A stretch of 24,891 bases of DNA from Nemertoderma westbladi (GCA_032718475.1 JAUCBJ010003456.1:1-24891), one strand, 5' to 3'; numbered from the stretch's first letter, positions 1 through 10,360 are shown. Numbers and translations: made by a program. Notes: generated by a model from the sequence alone, not told the origin.

Positions 1-1292
1 TATCGCTAAGGTTTACTACTGTATTTGATACCATAGTCTTGGAGGTGGGGCTATTTTTATTATGTGATTTAGTTCGCAACCACTGTAGTTTTTTATTGAT
101 TCTGGCTAAATTTTTGTTATAAATTCCGTCATAATAACTGTTAATGAATTTATCTACCTCCGCCTTGGAAATTGCATCTATGTACCCAGAACCACTTTTC
201 AAGGCCATATTAATTCCCCACAAACGTTTTTCTAACACTTCTAACTCAAGTTTACACTCTATTATGCCTGATTTAACGTATTCCATTTCCGCACGCTTAC
301 TAAATTTACTGCTCATATTACGTGGTGGTTGCACACGTAAACTTTGTGGTGTAAGACTTTCGTCATAACATGTAGATAGAAACAATTTATTACATCTAAG
401 TAAACTTAATTTCTTAGTGAGATTTAAATATGTAGATATTAAGGTAGTGGTACGGCCAGAAAAATTGACTTCAATGTATTGTAACATACACGTTATTCCA
501 GAAAATGGGAATTTGCTAACTTTCTCTTCTTCTGTTTTTTGTGTGTCATCATCTAGTGTGACACTGTCCATCAAAACCAAAAGGTTGGGGTTACTCTTAT
601 CGGTGTGATGTGGTGTGCTATTACTAGGTAACCTACATTGACTTAATCTCCTAGACTCTACAGTTAATCTCTTAAATTCAATATTTTGACCCTCGAAATA
701 ATCATCATAAATTGCACTAATAACAGGAAGTTGGCTACTTTGATTCACCGGGAGGCAGGGCTGTTCATCTACACCGACAGGCCTCAAAGTGTCTAGAGGA
801 CTGCGAAAAAATGACAATGATTCAAAGGTTGTGGGTGTTGGTTTACCGTTAAAATAATCACCCCCAATGTCATGTTCTTCAGATTTTGGAGTAACCTCCC
901 TAAAACCTGTGTTTAAACCCGACCCAGTAGGCGAAATCATCGTACTTCGAAATGAACTCATCTGAGACTGGAAGGAATCCGGACTCGGGAAGTCTTCCGG
1001 AGATAAACCGGAAGTGGAAGGCGATCTCGAAAATACACTCGACCCAGTAGGCGACATCGTCGTCCCTCGAACTGAACTCATCTGAGACCGGAAGGAATCC
1101 GGACTCGGGAAGTCTTCTGGAAATAAACCGGAAGTGGAAGGCGAACTCGAAAATACACCCGACCCAGTAGGCGACATCGTCGTCCCTCGAAATGAACTCG
1201 TCTGAGACCGGAAGGAATCCGGACTCGGGAAGTCTTCCGGAGATTTGTTTTCAATGTTCGGTCTAAATTCTATTGGAATTTTATATATGAAG
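1..1292 (-). CDS. Partial open frame with 40-residue repeats; possible Penelope-like element protein
   Basis: Reading the minus strand from about 1292 down to base 1 gives about 430 codons without a stop, still open at the window edge. The first part has nearly three copies of a Ser/Thr/Pro-rich 40-residue unit (SPEDFPSPDSF...SPTGS). A low-complexity stretch follows, then a more globular part containing LLRCNKLFLSTCYDESLTPQ, SLRVQPP, a charged helical segment and NLARINKKLQWL. The pattern 'FL-x2-C...PxSLRV' followed by basic helices resembles my memory of the region before the reverse transcriptase in Penelope-like elements. This is a weak match and the RT itself would lie outside the window. 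A TAA precedes the frame near 1292 and no ATG lies at its start, so it may begin by splicing (an AG lies near 1277) or at the internal Met in the repeats. The coding call is firmer than the family call. Confidence 0.5.
919..1252 (-). repeat. 120-bp in-frame tandem repeat, about 2.7 copies
   Basis: The phrase 'ggaaggaatccggactcggg' recurs at exactly 120-bp intervals (about 970, 1090 and 1210). 120 bp is 40 codons, so each copy adds the same 40 residues to the minus-strand frame. Copies differ by a few substitutions. The decoded units contain SFRSQ and SPTGS segments rich in Ser, Pro and Thr. Confidence 0.9.
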
Positions 1293-1989
1293 AATATGGT
1301 ATTTTTTTAATCTATCTTTAATTTGTGTTTTATAGTGCTTATTTATATCTTATAATCTGTACAGATACTAATTCGTTTATTGATTTGGTTAGATTCAACC
1401 CTTCTGTAAACGGGGTTTTTTTTAGTGAAAAACCTAGTAATCTTTACATGGGTGTATAATGCAAAGTGAAATACCTCTAATTTTTACTGGTTTGCACCTG
1501 TATCTAATAGTGCGTTTTTTATTGTCAGGTTGTTATTATATTTCTAGCGAACTTTATCGAATTGGTAATGTTTTTCTACCTATCAAACTGTATTTAGTGG
1601 TCCAGTTGTATATCTCTATGTATTCTCATCTATTTACATCCCGTGTTTTTGATAACCTATAAGTTAATAACATTATATTAATAATTTTTCTTTTAATATA
1701 ATAATTAATTATAAATATAAAATAATAAAGTAAATGCGATGAAGAAGGAGGACCTCAGGTCAGTGCCACTTTGCAATACCTGAAATGTGAGGGAAAAAAT
1801 CGTGTATCCCTTTAGCGTCCTCTTCTTGAACATTCAAAAATCATTGACTAGAGAGTTCTGCTAACATGTAAAAGTTGTGACATCATCAATATTGATTAAA
1901 AATATCTCATGGAGTTTATAACACCAGTTGTAGGAACATTAATTGTTTACATGGAGTGAACGGCGATGCCATTGTTAGAGAAGGCAATA
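1293..1989. other. Non-coding AT-rich stretch, nothing recognised
   Basis: A 67-codon frame at 1459-1662 is AT-rich with no recognisable motif and is most likely chance. The stretch at 1740-1830 is less AT-rich but gave no identifiable feature. If the minus-strand frame on the left belongs to a retroelement, part of this stretch could be its 5' leader, but no supporting signal was found. Confidence 0.4.
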
Positions 1990-2007
1990 TATCGAGCTTG
2001 AAGGCGA

Positions 2008-2448
2008 ATGTATGTCTGCTGGCCATCAAATGACCTCTACAAGGCGCAGAAAGAGTCCCGAGTCAAACAGACTACAGCGGCCAAGAATGCAGTTAAGGCT
2101 GTATCTAGGTCCCTGAACAGGCAGTACTCTGTTAATCTACAGGAGCTAATAAACCAACAGGTTGATGCCATCAATGATGCTGACGACAGCAGGCAATCAT
2201 CCCAGGCATGGAAATCGATCAATTTGCTCACTGGGCGGAAAAGCCAACCAACCACCAAGGTTAAGGCTGAATCACCAGCCGATCGCCTCAATGGTTGGAA
2301 AGCCCACTTTGAAAAGCTCCTCAATAATGACAAGGTATTGCCTGATAGCTTTATAGAAGTAAAAGTGTCTGAGTCTGTACTCCCAGATATTCCCATTGGC
2401 GATATCTCCTTTGCAGATTATATTAAATCGCATCAGGGATCCCATTGA
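2008..2448 (+). pseudogene. RTE family A, linker between endonuclease and RT (broken)
   Basis: This frame encodes the Lys/Gln-rich connector that precedes the RT in RTE proteins. It contains AWKSINLLTGRK and SPADRLNGWKAHFEKLL. The same positions in the family B copy at 19138-19600 read TVNEVSGR and SPEERVGKWK, which confirms homology. After GDISFAD the sequence jumps directly to the part of the RT that begins NRIRDPIERLL. By comparison with family B about 85-90 residues covering the first RT blocks are absent, and the frame changes there. No natural start codon is visible; the ATG at 2008 is simply the first in frame. Confidence 0.7.
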
Positions 2449-3691
2449 GAGACTGCTCCGTGGAAATCAGAATGGGTTCCGTAAAGGTCGTGGGACCATG
2501 GAGCCCATTTTGGCACTTAGAAGGATAATTGAAGAGTTATCAAAAAAGAAAGACAGGCATCTGGCTGTTATCTTTGTTGACTTCTTCAAGGCCTTTGATT
2601 CAGTCTCCCGCTCATGTATGTTCAGCATACTTTCATTATATGGGATTCCTGATGAAATTATTGCAGCAATCAGATCAGTATACGATGGTTCGACAACATT
2701 TGTGTCTACTGTTGACGGTGACACAGAACCATTTGAAGTGTTATGGGGCGTCCTCCACGGAGACACACTTGCACCATTCTTGTTCATTATTGTGGTTGAC
2801 TATGTTCTATGTATGTCCTTAGATCATCATAATGATGATGGGGTGATGATAACTCCACCTACTGGCTCCAGAAGTCGAGGAAATCCTGCCAAGTACCTAA
2901 CTGATCTAGACTTTGCTGATGACTTAGGAGTACTCTCAGAATCATTAGAGGGAGCCCAACGGCTCCTCAGCTCATTAGAACATGCTGCTTCTAGTGTTGG
3001 TCTTTTTATTAACTCCAGAAAGACCAAAATTTTGACAGTTAACTTTGAAAGTCCTCAGCAAGTCTCCGATCGGATGAGCATAAGCTCAAAGGATGGTATG
3101 CTTCAGCATGTGGACGACTTTTGTTACCTGGGATCATGGATCCGGAAGTCAGGTGAGGACCTTCGAATACGTAAGGGAAAGGCATGGGCAGCCTTGAATA
3201 GGCTTTCCAGGATTTGGAAGTCACCGAGAATTAATCGGAAACTTAAGGTCCGATTATTTAGAGCAGCAGTAGTTCCAGTACTCCTCTACGGGAGTCCATG
3301 ATGGGCTCTAACTGCTGAGGACACCAAATCTCTGGATGGCACATTCACAAGAATGCTACGCCGGGTTCATTGTGTCAAGTACAATGCACACATCTCCAAC
3401 CAGACACTATATAACATTGGAGGTGTCTCATTGGTTCCCCCAAGCTTGACACTAGTACAATATCGCCTCCGCTTTGCAGGACATTGCTTTCGCCGTGACG
3501 ACCAGCCAGTGCATAATCTTGTACTTTGGCAGCCTCATGGAGTGAATAAGCATGGTGGATAGCCCATGACTTTCTTGAGACGCATCTTAAAGGACACTGG
3601 TCTTGAAGATGCGGATGATCTAGCAAATGTCATGGGTGATAGGGAGTTGTGGCGGTGTAATTTTGTTGACAAGCCGGCACAGCATTCTTAA
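2396..3691 (+). pseudogene. RTE family A reverse transcriptase and C-terminus (two stops)
   Basis: This would be the RNA-dependent DNA polymerase of the element. Visible blocks are NQNGFRKGRGT (fingers), VIFVDFFKAFDSV with catalytic Asp about residue 62, GVLHGDTLAPFLF, and LDFADDLGVLS with the catalytic Asp pair at about 175-176. The LYGSP-x-WALT and RLRFAGHC segments follow. The frame is interrupted by TGA at 3299-3301 and TAG at 3560-3562, and ends at TAA 3689-3691 in the same frame. The N-terminal RT blocks are deleted. The usual Gln of the GVLQGD block is His here. The copy cannot make a complete enzyme. Confidence 0.85.
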
Positions 3692-3726
3692 AAATGCAGC
3701 TGCAATGCAGCATGCCGATCCTAGTA

Positions 3727-3797
3727 GTAAAGGACACTGGCCTTGAAGATGCGGATAATCTAGCAAATGTCATGGGCGATAGGGAGTTGTGGCTGAG
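3727..3797 (+). repeat. Second, shorter copy of the family A 3' coding tail
   Basis: Directly after the TAG tail of the family A copy, the sequence repeats the element from 'aaaggacactggccttgaag' to 'gagttgtggctgag'. It corresponds to 3587-3655 with a few differences. It lacks the final 3' end, so it is truncated on both sides. It could come from a second insertion into the tail or from a local duplication. Confidence 0.85.
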
Positions 3798-3815
3798 TGA
3801 GTAGGTGAGTTGAGT

Positions 3816-3957
3816 TAATTATTATTTTCGATGTTAAAACATATTAATTATTATTTTCGATGTTAAAACATATTAATTATTATTTTCGATGTTAAAACAT
3901 ATTAATTATTATTTTCGATGTTAAAACATATTAATTATTATTTTCGATGTTAAAACA
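3816..3957. repeat. 29-bp tandem repeat, five copies
   Basis: The unit 'attattttcgatgttaaaac' plus 'atattaatt' repeats with exact 29-bp spacing; its 'tcga' core falls near 3829, 3858, 3887, 3916 and 3945. Copies are nearly identical, indicating recent amplification. It lies between the end of the family A copy and the truncated end of the minus-strand LINE. Confidence 0.93.
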
Positions 3958-4003
3958 TTAATTTTATTGTCGAATATTATAATTTCAATAACACAATATT
4001 AAA

Positions 4004-4441
4004 TTACAAAAAAATTACTTGGCCACAAATCACCACTGTAGGTGGTAGATATACATTAACTAAAATTGTATTTATTCCCGGTGCACATATCTTTATGGCA
4101 TGTACCCGACTACTGGATGTAGTCAAATTAACCACTGATATATATTTTGCTAGACGCTTTTTCCAAAGGATAAACAAGCCACCACTTGGTCTAGCAATAT
4201 GTATACCTTCAGGATTTAAATATTTGGCTGCTATAAAATTGTAATTACACTCTGGAAAAATTTCTTTAAACTTGGGGCAATTGAGCTGGAAATGCTCCTG
4301 TACACATAAAATATCACAACTTAGCATTAGAGTTTTCATTAACTCAATTTTATCTGGAGAAAATCCAGTGGAATTATATGAAATAAAAGAAAAGCTATAG
4401 TCCAGGGATACTCCATCCCCCAGTATAGTATTAGAAGCCAT
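4004..4441 (-). pseudogene. LINE ORF2 N-terminus: APE-type endonuclease fragment (L2/CR1-like)
   Basis: The 145-residue frame starts with ATG in a good animal context (aaacaATGg). It carries the opening of an exonuclease-endonuclease-phosphatase domain: SYNSTGF with the metal-site Asn about residue 23, DILCVQEHF with catalytic Glu about 49, then RPSGGLFILWKKRL, and NTILVNVYLPPT. In L2 and related CR1-group elements this domain nicks target DNA before reverse transcription. The homology stops just after YLPPT and the last ten residues look unrelated. The catalytic Asp/His half and the entire RT are missing, so the 3' part has been lost, the opposite of ordinary 5' truncation. Confidence 0.75.
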
Positions 4442-4940
4442 TGTTTAATGTTTAGAGTATCAGTAAACAGTATTTATTATCATATTAACAACATAAAAAT
4501 AAATTCTTAGCGCACTGCCGAGCTGGGGTATCTACCAACACCCTGCCGTTGTCTGGGAATAATGTCTGGTAATCACGGACACAAACAACACTTGTCTAAG
4601 TCTCCACCATAAATGCGACATCACTCTTCGCCTCAGGTGTCGAGACCTTCTTAACAGAATATCAGAATTTCAGAATATTCTGTGTCTCCAGGCAATCTAT
4701 TAAATCTTTCTCCATAGTGTCCAGGCAACAGCGATAACCGAATATCTCTGTAGGAGCAGCGCGTAGGCCTGTGCGGGACTGACCCTCGACGCCACTCAGA
4801 CTTCCTCTTGTACCAACGACAGCCCGCTTCGGCTTCTGTAGAAACGTCTATGGTTGAAAACTGGCACCAGAATTATTAGTGCGACAGTTACGATTCTGTT
4901 GCGTATCACATTTACCCCATCACCAGTTTAGAGTAACTCC
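4442..4940 (-). other. Probable 5' leader of the minus-strand LINE fragment
   Basis: This stretch lies immediately upstream of the endonuclease ATG and is clearly richer in G and C than its surroundings. Only very short frames are present (for example an ATG near 4717 that stops after about 15 codons). It contains an 8-bp unit repeated three times that ends in the palindrome CAGAATATTCTG (4671-4682). Assigning it to the LINE's 5' untranslated region is an inference from position and composition. Confidence 0.35.
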
Positions 4941-6181
4941 ACAACCGGATATAATATAATGTAATATAATAATATTAAAAATTATTTAAAAAAAATTAAT
5001 TTAATAATTGTATTTAATTTGGAGGAAAGGATGTCTCTATATTAACTTATAAGTATCTTAGCAACGATAAATAAAGCTAACAGTCATTCATGAATAAGTT
5101 GATGATCTTGAAAGGTTTATAGTGATGAATACTGATCAGGAGCCTACCACCACTGCACTGGTGATAATATCAACACCACTAAATCAAGATATCATGATAT
5201 TGATGCATCGCAATTATTGATTGTTAATGAGGCTGTTTCTAACGAGTTAACCAGTAACTTGAAAGGTGCTAGCAGCTACGATAAATCATGTTAATTCTGA
5301 TGGAGCAATCCTTTCTTCGTCGAACTTAAGAGTCATTTTTATCAGCTAAGATTGTTTATAATGCTAAATCTCGAGCAAATTTATTGATCAACATACCAAC
5401 ATGGTGCTCATGAAAGCTGATGAAGATAGAGATTCAAAGTTTATCTGCAAATATTTTATTACAGCCGAAATATTATAGCACCCCACACCCAAGAACAGAA
5501 GTATTGTTGGTCCAAACCTACCAATAACTATAGCCAGTAATTACCACATACCAGGTATAACATGGGTCACGTCATAACCGTGTCCAGTGCTACTTACATA
5601 TGTATTACTATGAGTATGTGTTAAAGAATATAAGAGATAATGGTAATAAAATAATATATAATGCTCAAAATACCACCTCTTGCAAATTCTTTGCAAAGTA
5701 AAGATTTAATAACCTGCAGCTTCAAACATTTATGGCTAAAGTTTGTCACTAGAAGTTACTGCAGTGTGTTCCATTTGAATAACCATAATCAACAATAAGA
5801 AAAGGGGTAAGGAGGGGGAGGCGGAGGAGTTAGTTAATTAATGTTGGTTTCTGGGTGATGTGGACTCCATCCTAGTAAAGGGCTTGCAGAATGTGTGTAA
5901 ATAATTAAATCGTTAATTTAATAGTTTTAATGGGGTCTCCATTAGGACACATAAAAAACCATAACAAAGTAATCAACAATTTTAGGTATTGCAGGAGTGA
6001 AAGTTTTTTCGCTACTTTAATTAGAAAAAGCAGGTGATATTTAGCATTGATTAAATAAATCTACAGTTCATATTCATGATCATTATTCCATAAATCCATA
6101 ATACACATTATTTAAATCGTATTTTATTTTTAAATATATATATTATTGTAGTATAATATAAAGGATACCATGTTATTGAAT
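4941..6181. other. Intergenic AT-rich DNA, no gene recognised
   Basis: There is no frame of useful length and no known motif. A purine-rich patch lies at about 5800-5830. Short stretches near 5160-5290 and 5380-5480 read open for 30-40 codons but show no recognisable protein, so they are not called. Confidence 0.4.
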
Positions 6182-6313
6182 ATACTACTACTACTACTAG
6201 GATCGGTATGCTGCATTGGAACTGCATTTTTAAGAATGCTGTGCCCTGCTTGTCGACAAAATTTCGCCGCCACAGCTCCCTATCACGCCTCTCAAGAATG
6301 TCATGGGCTGCGT
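6182..6313 (-). mobile_element. RTE family A 3'-end fragment
   Basis: The minus strand reads the end of the family A frame, then 'cagcataccgatcctagtag' and further TAG units. Compared with 3540-3730 it has lost about 60 bp inside the last coding segment. It is severely 5'-truncated with the 3' end intact, as expected from incomplete target-primed reverse transcription. Confidence 0.8.
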
Positions 6314-6984
6314 CTTATTGAATTTAATTAGTTATTGTATATTTCTCAATGTATCGCAACTAGATTGAGGCCATTCCTTGGCATGCCTATGCTAACTAAA
6401 AGCCTAATCTTTAATTGGCAATTAATTGATGCATTGTTTTTTATTACACCAGTTACTTCTGAAGGGATTTTTTAGATGGTATTTTTTCTACATGTGTTGG
6501 TACCACCTTTTCTACTATAAGACATGGCGAATCCAGAGGACAGATGCACTTCTGCAATTTCGATCGATGGTCTCTGAAGATTTTCCCGCAAAATTGCATC
6601 AATTAAATTTCAGAATACTAGTGTATGGAAAATGTTACAAAATCTCATCTTCCAATCAGCTTGATCCAAACTGATCCAAAATTCATGTGATATCTTAATT
6701 TAAACACTTTCGTCGAGTCAAAGTTTGTGAAATATGGTTCTAGGTCTTCCCAAACCTAGTGATTTTATTAAAATCGTCGAACAGTCGTCAAAATTCAAAC
6801 AGTTCGCAGTTCATGTTGTAATAATGACACTAAAAAAAAAAGGTATCATCATGTGACTCACCAACAAAATTTCTATCCATCATAAAGGGAAAAATATAAT
6901 TATTATTTTATATCTACAAATATTATCTGATATCTGAACATCAAGTGACAACATTATTAGGCTCCATTGGGTGAAAGCATGTGG
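6314..6984. other. Intergenic DNA, nothing recognised
   Basis: The 82-codon frame at 6426-6674 has no recognisable motif and unremarkable composition. No repeat of length was seen. An A-run lies near 6832-6841. Confidence 0.35.
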
Positions 6985-7168
6985 TAAAGTATGTTAAAGC
7001 GAATGGATTATATGATATCCCTGCAGAATTATGGAAAGCAGGAGTGCTGAATGTTTACAACCAAATGCTGAAAGGGGAAAAGCCACCACCAATTTTGACT
7101 AAAGCAAAGTTCGAATAAGGCCTCTCCCCAAAATGGAAACTTCGGTATACCAACAAACCCATCAATCA
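6985..7168 (+). mobile_element. RTE family B fragment, early RT region
   Basis: With frame changes the plus strand reads IPAELWKAGVL, then MLKGEKPPP and a stretch matching the KPLPKKGDLGIPTN region of the family B copy at 22741-24327. It has a stop and short deletions. It probably belongs to the same broken insertion as the 3' end at 7350-7432, with foreign sequence between them. Confidence 0.75.
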
Positions 7169-7175
7169 CCCAGGA

Positions 7176-7335
7176 ACTCAATTCAATTTCAATTCAAATT
7201 TATTCAAACAAACAAACATTTAAAAATCTAATATATACACCAGGGGGGGGGGGGGGGGGGGGTACAAGGACTTGGATTGTGGATTATACTTAAATTTTAA
7301 TTAAATAAAAATTTAGAATGACATAAATACATATT
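7176..7335 (-). mobile_element. Possible CR1/L2-type LINE 3' tail inserted in the RTE relic
   Basis: On the minus strand this ends in AATAAATTTG followed by short TTGAA/ATTGA units, a style of 3' terminus common in CR1- and L2-group elements. It separates two parts of the RTE family B relic. A run of 20 G lies at 7243-7262. No coding sequence is present, so the assignment rests only on tail style and position. Confidence 0.35.
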
Positions 7336-7349
7336 TACCATGCTACTTA

Positions 7350-7432
7350 CTAGTAGTTGGGGAATTGGGAAGCCTGGAAGGATCTCATTTCCACTGTCCG
7401 AGCTAGCTCGACCAAGTAGTAGTAGTAGATTC
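7350..7432 (+). mobile_element. RTE family B 3' end with TAG tail
   Basis: The plus strand encodes NWEAWKDLISTVRASS, matching NREAWNDLISTV at the end of the 528-residue frame at 22741. It is followed by 'ctcgaccaagtagtagtagt', the same terminus as at 22720-22740 (minus). Confidence 0.85.
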
Positions 7433-7554
7433 ACTGGGTTATTTTAATTATGCTACCATTCATATATCTATAGATATATTTTGATAGAGATATATTTATC
7501 AGATTATATAATATCCCAAATCTCCAACTTGCATAGTACCCATAATATAATATC

Positions 7555-9525
7555 ATGGATTTCATTGGTCCAACCTCATATTCTTTAGTTGTAACTCTTT
7601 CATTGCTGTTCGTCTTGCCAATAATCCCCGACAAAAGCGAATCAGTGCAAATAGTTCGGCACAGATACTGGGCGTTTGGTAAAGGGATAAATTCATTCCT
7701 GGAAAATTCAAAACTAATCAATCACATTATAGATAAGCCAAAATGGGTTACTTCCAAGATTGACTGCGTAAGAAGATGTTTCAGGTAAATATGATCAATA
7801 TTTATTGTACTACTGTATTTAGCAATTATTTATATTTTATTTTCATGATTACAAATAGCCCACACGGTTCTACAGTGCACATATGAGACCCATGCTCATA
7901 CAAGCTGGAGCCTAAACTTTAATGATCTCAACCAATCACTACAATTCTATCTACAATTTTCTTGCTGTGATGCAGCGTGCATTAAGAATGCTGTGCCGGC
8001 TTGTCTACTAAAATTGCACAGCCACAACTCCCTATCCCCCCACGACTTTCGCGAGATTATCCGCATTTTCAAAGCCAGTGTCCTTTAAGAGGCGTCTTAA
8101 GAAATTCATGGGCTGTCCACTTGTGTGCACAGGCTGGTCCTCATGGGGAAAGTAATGATTTACTCATTTACAGATTCAGATTTCTCATTTGTTATTGTGT
8201 TTTCATTTAAGCAACAAACGCTGTCGATCGATTAATGTTAGTCAAAACGATAATAACAAATTCTGCCAGTTGAATGACCAATATGCAGAGTTCGCTGACG
8301 TAAATGATCTTGTAAGCAGTGAATCATTCGACTACATGGCTGTTGGTGATTATAATACCGCAGATGATACCAGCTTATCTTTGGTCAATAAGCTACCTGT
8401 AAGTTATTTGTTTCTATTGCCTTAGTATGATGATACTTCACTATACAATAATGAATAAGGCAAGATTAGCTTGCCAATAATTACAGGTAACAGATTTCTC
8501 ATATTTACCCAATCGAATTTAACAATAATTTATTTATTCTAACAGTGTATATGTGTTCCAGAACAACCCGAGAATATTGATTGCTGCGAACTTCATTTCA
8601 AAAGCAGTTAGTATTTAATAATTTACTGATTATACGATTATGTTAGTCATACGTGTTATGTATCGGGTTTAGTATAGCCATAGAAGGTTATATTATTGGA
8701 CTCGAGAAATCAATTTCTAGGCTTTAAGGTGTCAAACACTGATAATATGATCCATTGACATGAAGTAGAAAGATATAATGAACAGAACAGACTACAATAT
8801 CAGTAGCGAACACAAAACATGCTGATGCTGCATTATAACTGATTCCTGCAATCATAAATTCACACCAAGATGTTGGTCTAATGCAATAGTTGCTATTGTA
8901 ATGTTTCAGTTGATGGACAATGGCGAGAATGGAGTTCCTGGATATTGGATACAGACGATGAATGTCATGGACAAAATGGGAATTACAGATACAAGACCGC
9001 AGTAAGGGTCTGTGACGCACCTGCGCCAAGTCGAATGGGTAAACCTTGTGATGGCAGCACCCGCCGTTGTCAACTTGATCCCCGTAAGTTTAAATGTTTT
9101 AAAAATATCCACAAAAGTTTTCACTGGTATGATTGATGTATTGCTTATTACACATTGGATATTTTTTTAATATCATGTTGTCCACAATAATATCATTGAA
9201 CATGAATATAGCTGTCAAACATGGGCTTGGGTTTAACATATTCTTTATACTTACAATCTACTTACATTATTGAATTTATTAATATGCCCATGTTATTTCT
9301 AGTTCATGGGCAGTGGGGAGAATGGGGTCCTTGGCATACATCTACTGAATGTGGAGGACCTACCGAAAGTTACAAATACAAATCTGCAGTAAGATTGTGT
9401 GACAGTCCCGCCCCTTCAAGGACAGGAAACCCATGTCCAGGTGACAATAGGATATGTGAGCACTTAGAAGAAGGTTGGTTGTTAGTCACAAGTTTAAAAA
9501 TATTGATATTGAAGGGATATAACCG

Positions 9526-9571
<46 letters not shown>

Positions 9572-10360
9572 CCGATAGTGATATAACCCATATCACGTGC
9601 CATAACCTAAAACTACAAAATTAATTAATTTTAATTAATTTTTGTTTATTATTTATGTTAAAATGTAGCGAAGCCCAGTGTGTGGAAGGTCAGGGGGACA
9701 TCAGGGGTGTAGAAGGTAAAGTATTTGCGCACTGGGGGGACTAGCTATAGGTTGATTAAATATGTCCTCAATTTCATGAGGTATATTGTGGAATCTAAAA
9801 GATTGTTTTTCTTTATTTTTTAGAATATATACGAAATTGTGAAGAGAGCGGAGTATTATTCTCATGTGCTCCAGGTACTACCATTCGCATAGAATTTGGA
9901 CATGTGCTAACTACCGGCAACTGTGGATTTGTTTTTGCTTGGGATAAAGGCAAACAGTTTGTATACCATTATATCAGGGTTATTCTATCACAAATTATTA
10001 TTATTATTATTTTCCAACCTTTGTTTAGAGGATATATAATCGTTTCTTATTTATCATTTTTACTGAATTTAGATCAATAATGATTGACATAAAATCGAAT
10101 TTAGATCGTATAACTATTCCAGTGTGTTTGTGGGGGGGGGGGGGGGGGGGGGATTTACAGGCTTTTGAAATATTGAAAATTGATTCATTGTTAATTGCTC
10201 TTTTAGAAAAGTTTGCACCCAAGGAGCTATAGATATCTGTGATGGAAAAGAATCGTGTGGACCACTGGACGGTGTTAAAGGATATTGTGGCACCGACTAT
10301 TTCAAAGGGTCACATAAAACCTGGGATACCTGGTATTACTGCATATACCCTCTCATGTAG
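7555..10360 (+). CDS. Secreted PAN/apple - TSP1 x2 - SUEL lectin protein, seven exons
   Basis: Exons 7555-7784, 8212-8398, 8546-8606, 8910-9083, 9303-9473, 9824-9956 and 10207-10360 total 1110 nt, 369 residues plus TAG. Every junction has GT..AG and keeps phase (2,0,1,1,1,2). Residues 1 to about 30 form a signal peptide (hydrophobic SLVVTLSLLFVLP). About 35-125 is a PAN/apple-like domain (KIDCVRRCFSNKRCRSINVS, then FCQLN). Two TSP1 repeats follow at about 161-217 and 219-274 (WREWSSW, WGEWGPW; each ends with VCDAPAPSR or LCDSPAPSR and a PC-x-G segment). Residues 276-367 match a SUEL/D-galactoside-type lectin fold (FSCAPGTTIRIEFG, CDGKESC, final YYC). The protein is probably secreted and binds matrix or sugar ligands. 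Each TSP1 repeat has four Cys instead of six. The exon 6 donor (CA/GTTTGT) is weak but is the only one that keeps phase. Confidence 0.85.
7965..8150 (-). mobile_element. RTE family A 3'-end fragment inside intron 1
   Basis: The minus strand reads CCCATGAATTTCTTAAGACG and AAAGGACACTGG and continues to GACAAGCCGGCACAGCATTC, matching 3560-3690 of the family A copy. It ends close to the element's stop and lacks a clear TAG tail. It lies inside intron 1 (7785-8211) of the secreted-protein gene, antisense to it. Confidence 0.8.
9527..9571. repeat. (TA)n microsatellite in intron 5
   Basis: About 22 TA units lie in intron 5 of the secreted-protein gene, flanked on both sides by 'gatataaccg'-like sequence. 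Confidence 0.95.
10132..10152. repeat. Poly-G run of 21 in intron 6
   Basis: There are twenty-one consecutive G in intron 6, about 55 bp upstream of the exon 7 acceptor. It may fold as a G-quadruplex and is prone to length error in sequencing. Confidence 0.95.

Larger units (their letters stand above)
1990..3735 (+). mobile_element. RTE-type non-LTR retrotransposon, family A, 5'-truncated and decayed
   Basis: The element covers the linker after the endonuclease, the reverse transcriptase and the C-terminal tail, and ends in 'gccgatcctagtagta'. The C-terminal part (RLRFAGHCFRR, then LWQPHG, then MGDRELW) matches the layout of RTE/BovB proteins, whose tails carry a GH-x-R segment, a GRxR-rich segment and a final DREAW-like motif. 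The endonuclease is missing. The closest relative in the window is family B (22741-24327 and 18739-19686), which can be aligned along most of the length. The left limit is uncertain. Confidence 0.8.

Noticed and set aside
1459-1662. 67-codon hydrophobic frame
   Set aside because: AT-rich composition yields Phe/Ile/Leu/Tyr-rich frames by chance, and no homology or signal was recognised.
3816-3957. Regular 29-bp array as a CRISPR
   Set aside because: The whole unit repeats with no variable spacers, and the context is a eukaryotic retroelement region.
5410-5445. CTGATGA box as a second hammerhead
   Set aside because: No matching GAAA box or pairing stems follow it. Other CTGANGA boxes (for example 2649 and 19542) lie in coding sequence and also lack the fold.
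5160-5490. Short open stretches suggestive of a decayed gene
   Set aside because: Frames of only 30-40 codons, no motif, and composition like the surroundings.
7431-7721. Minus-strand 96-codon frame
   Set aside because: It is antisense to exon 1 of the secreted-protein gene, whose splice phases and signal peptide support the plus strand.
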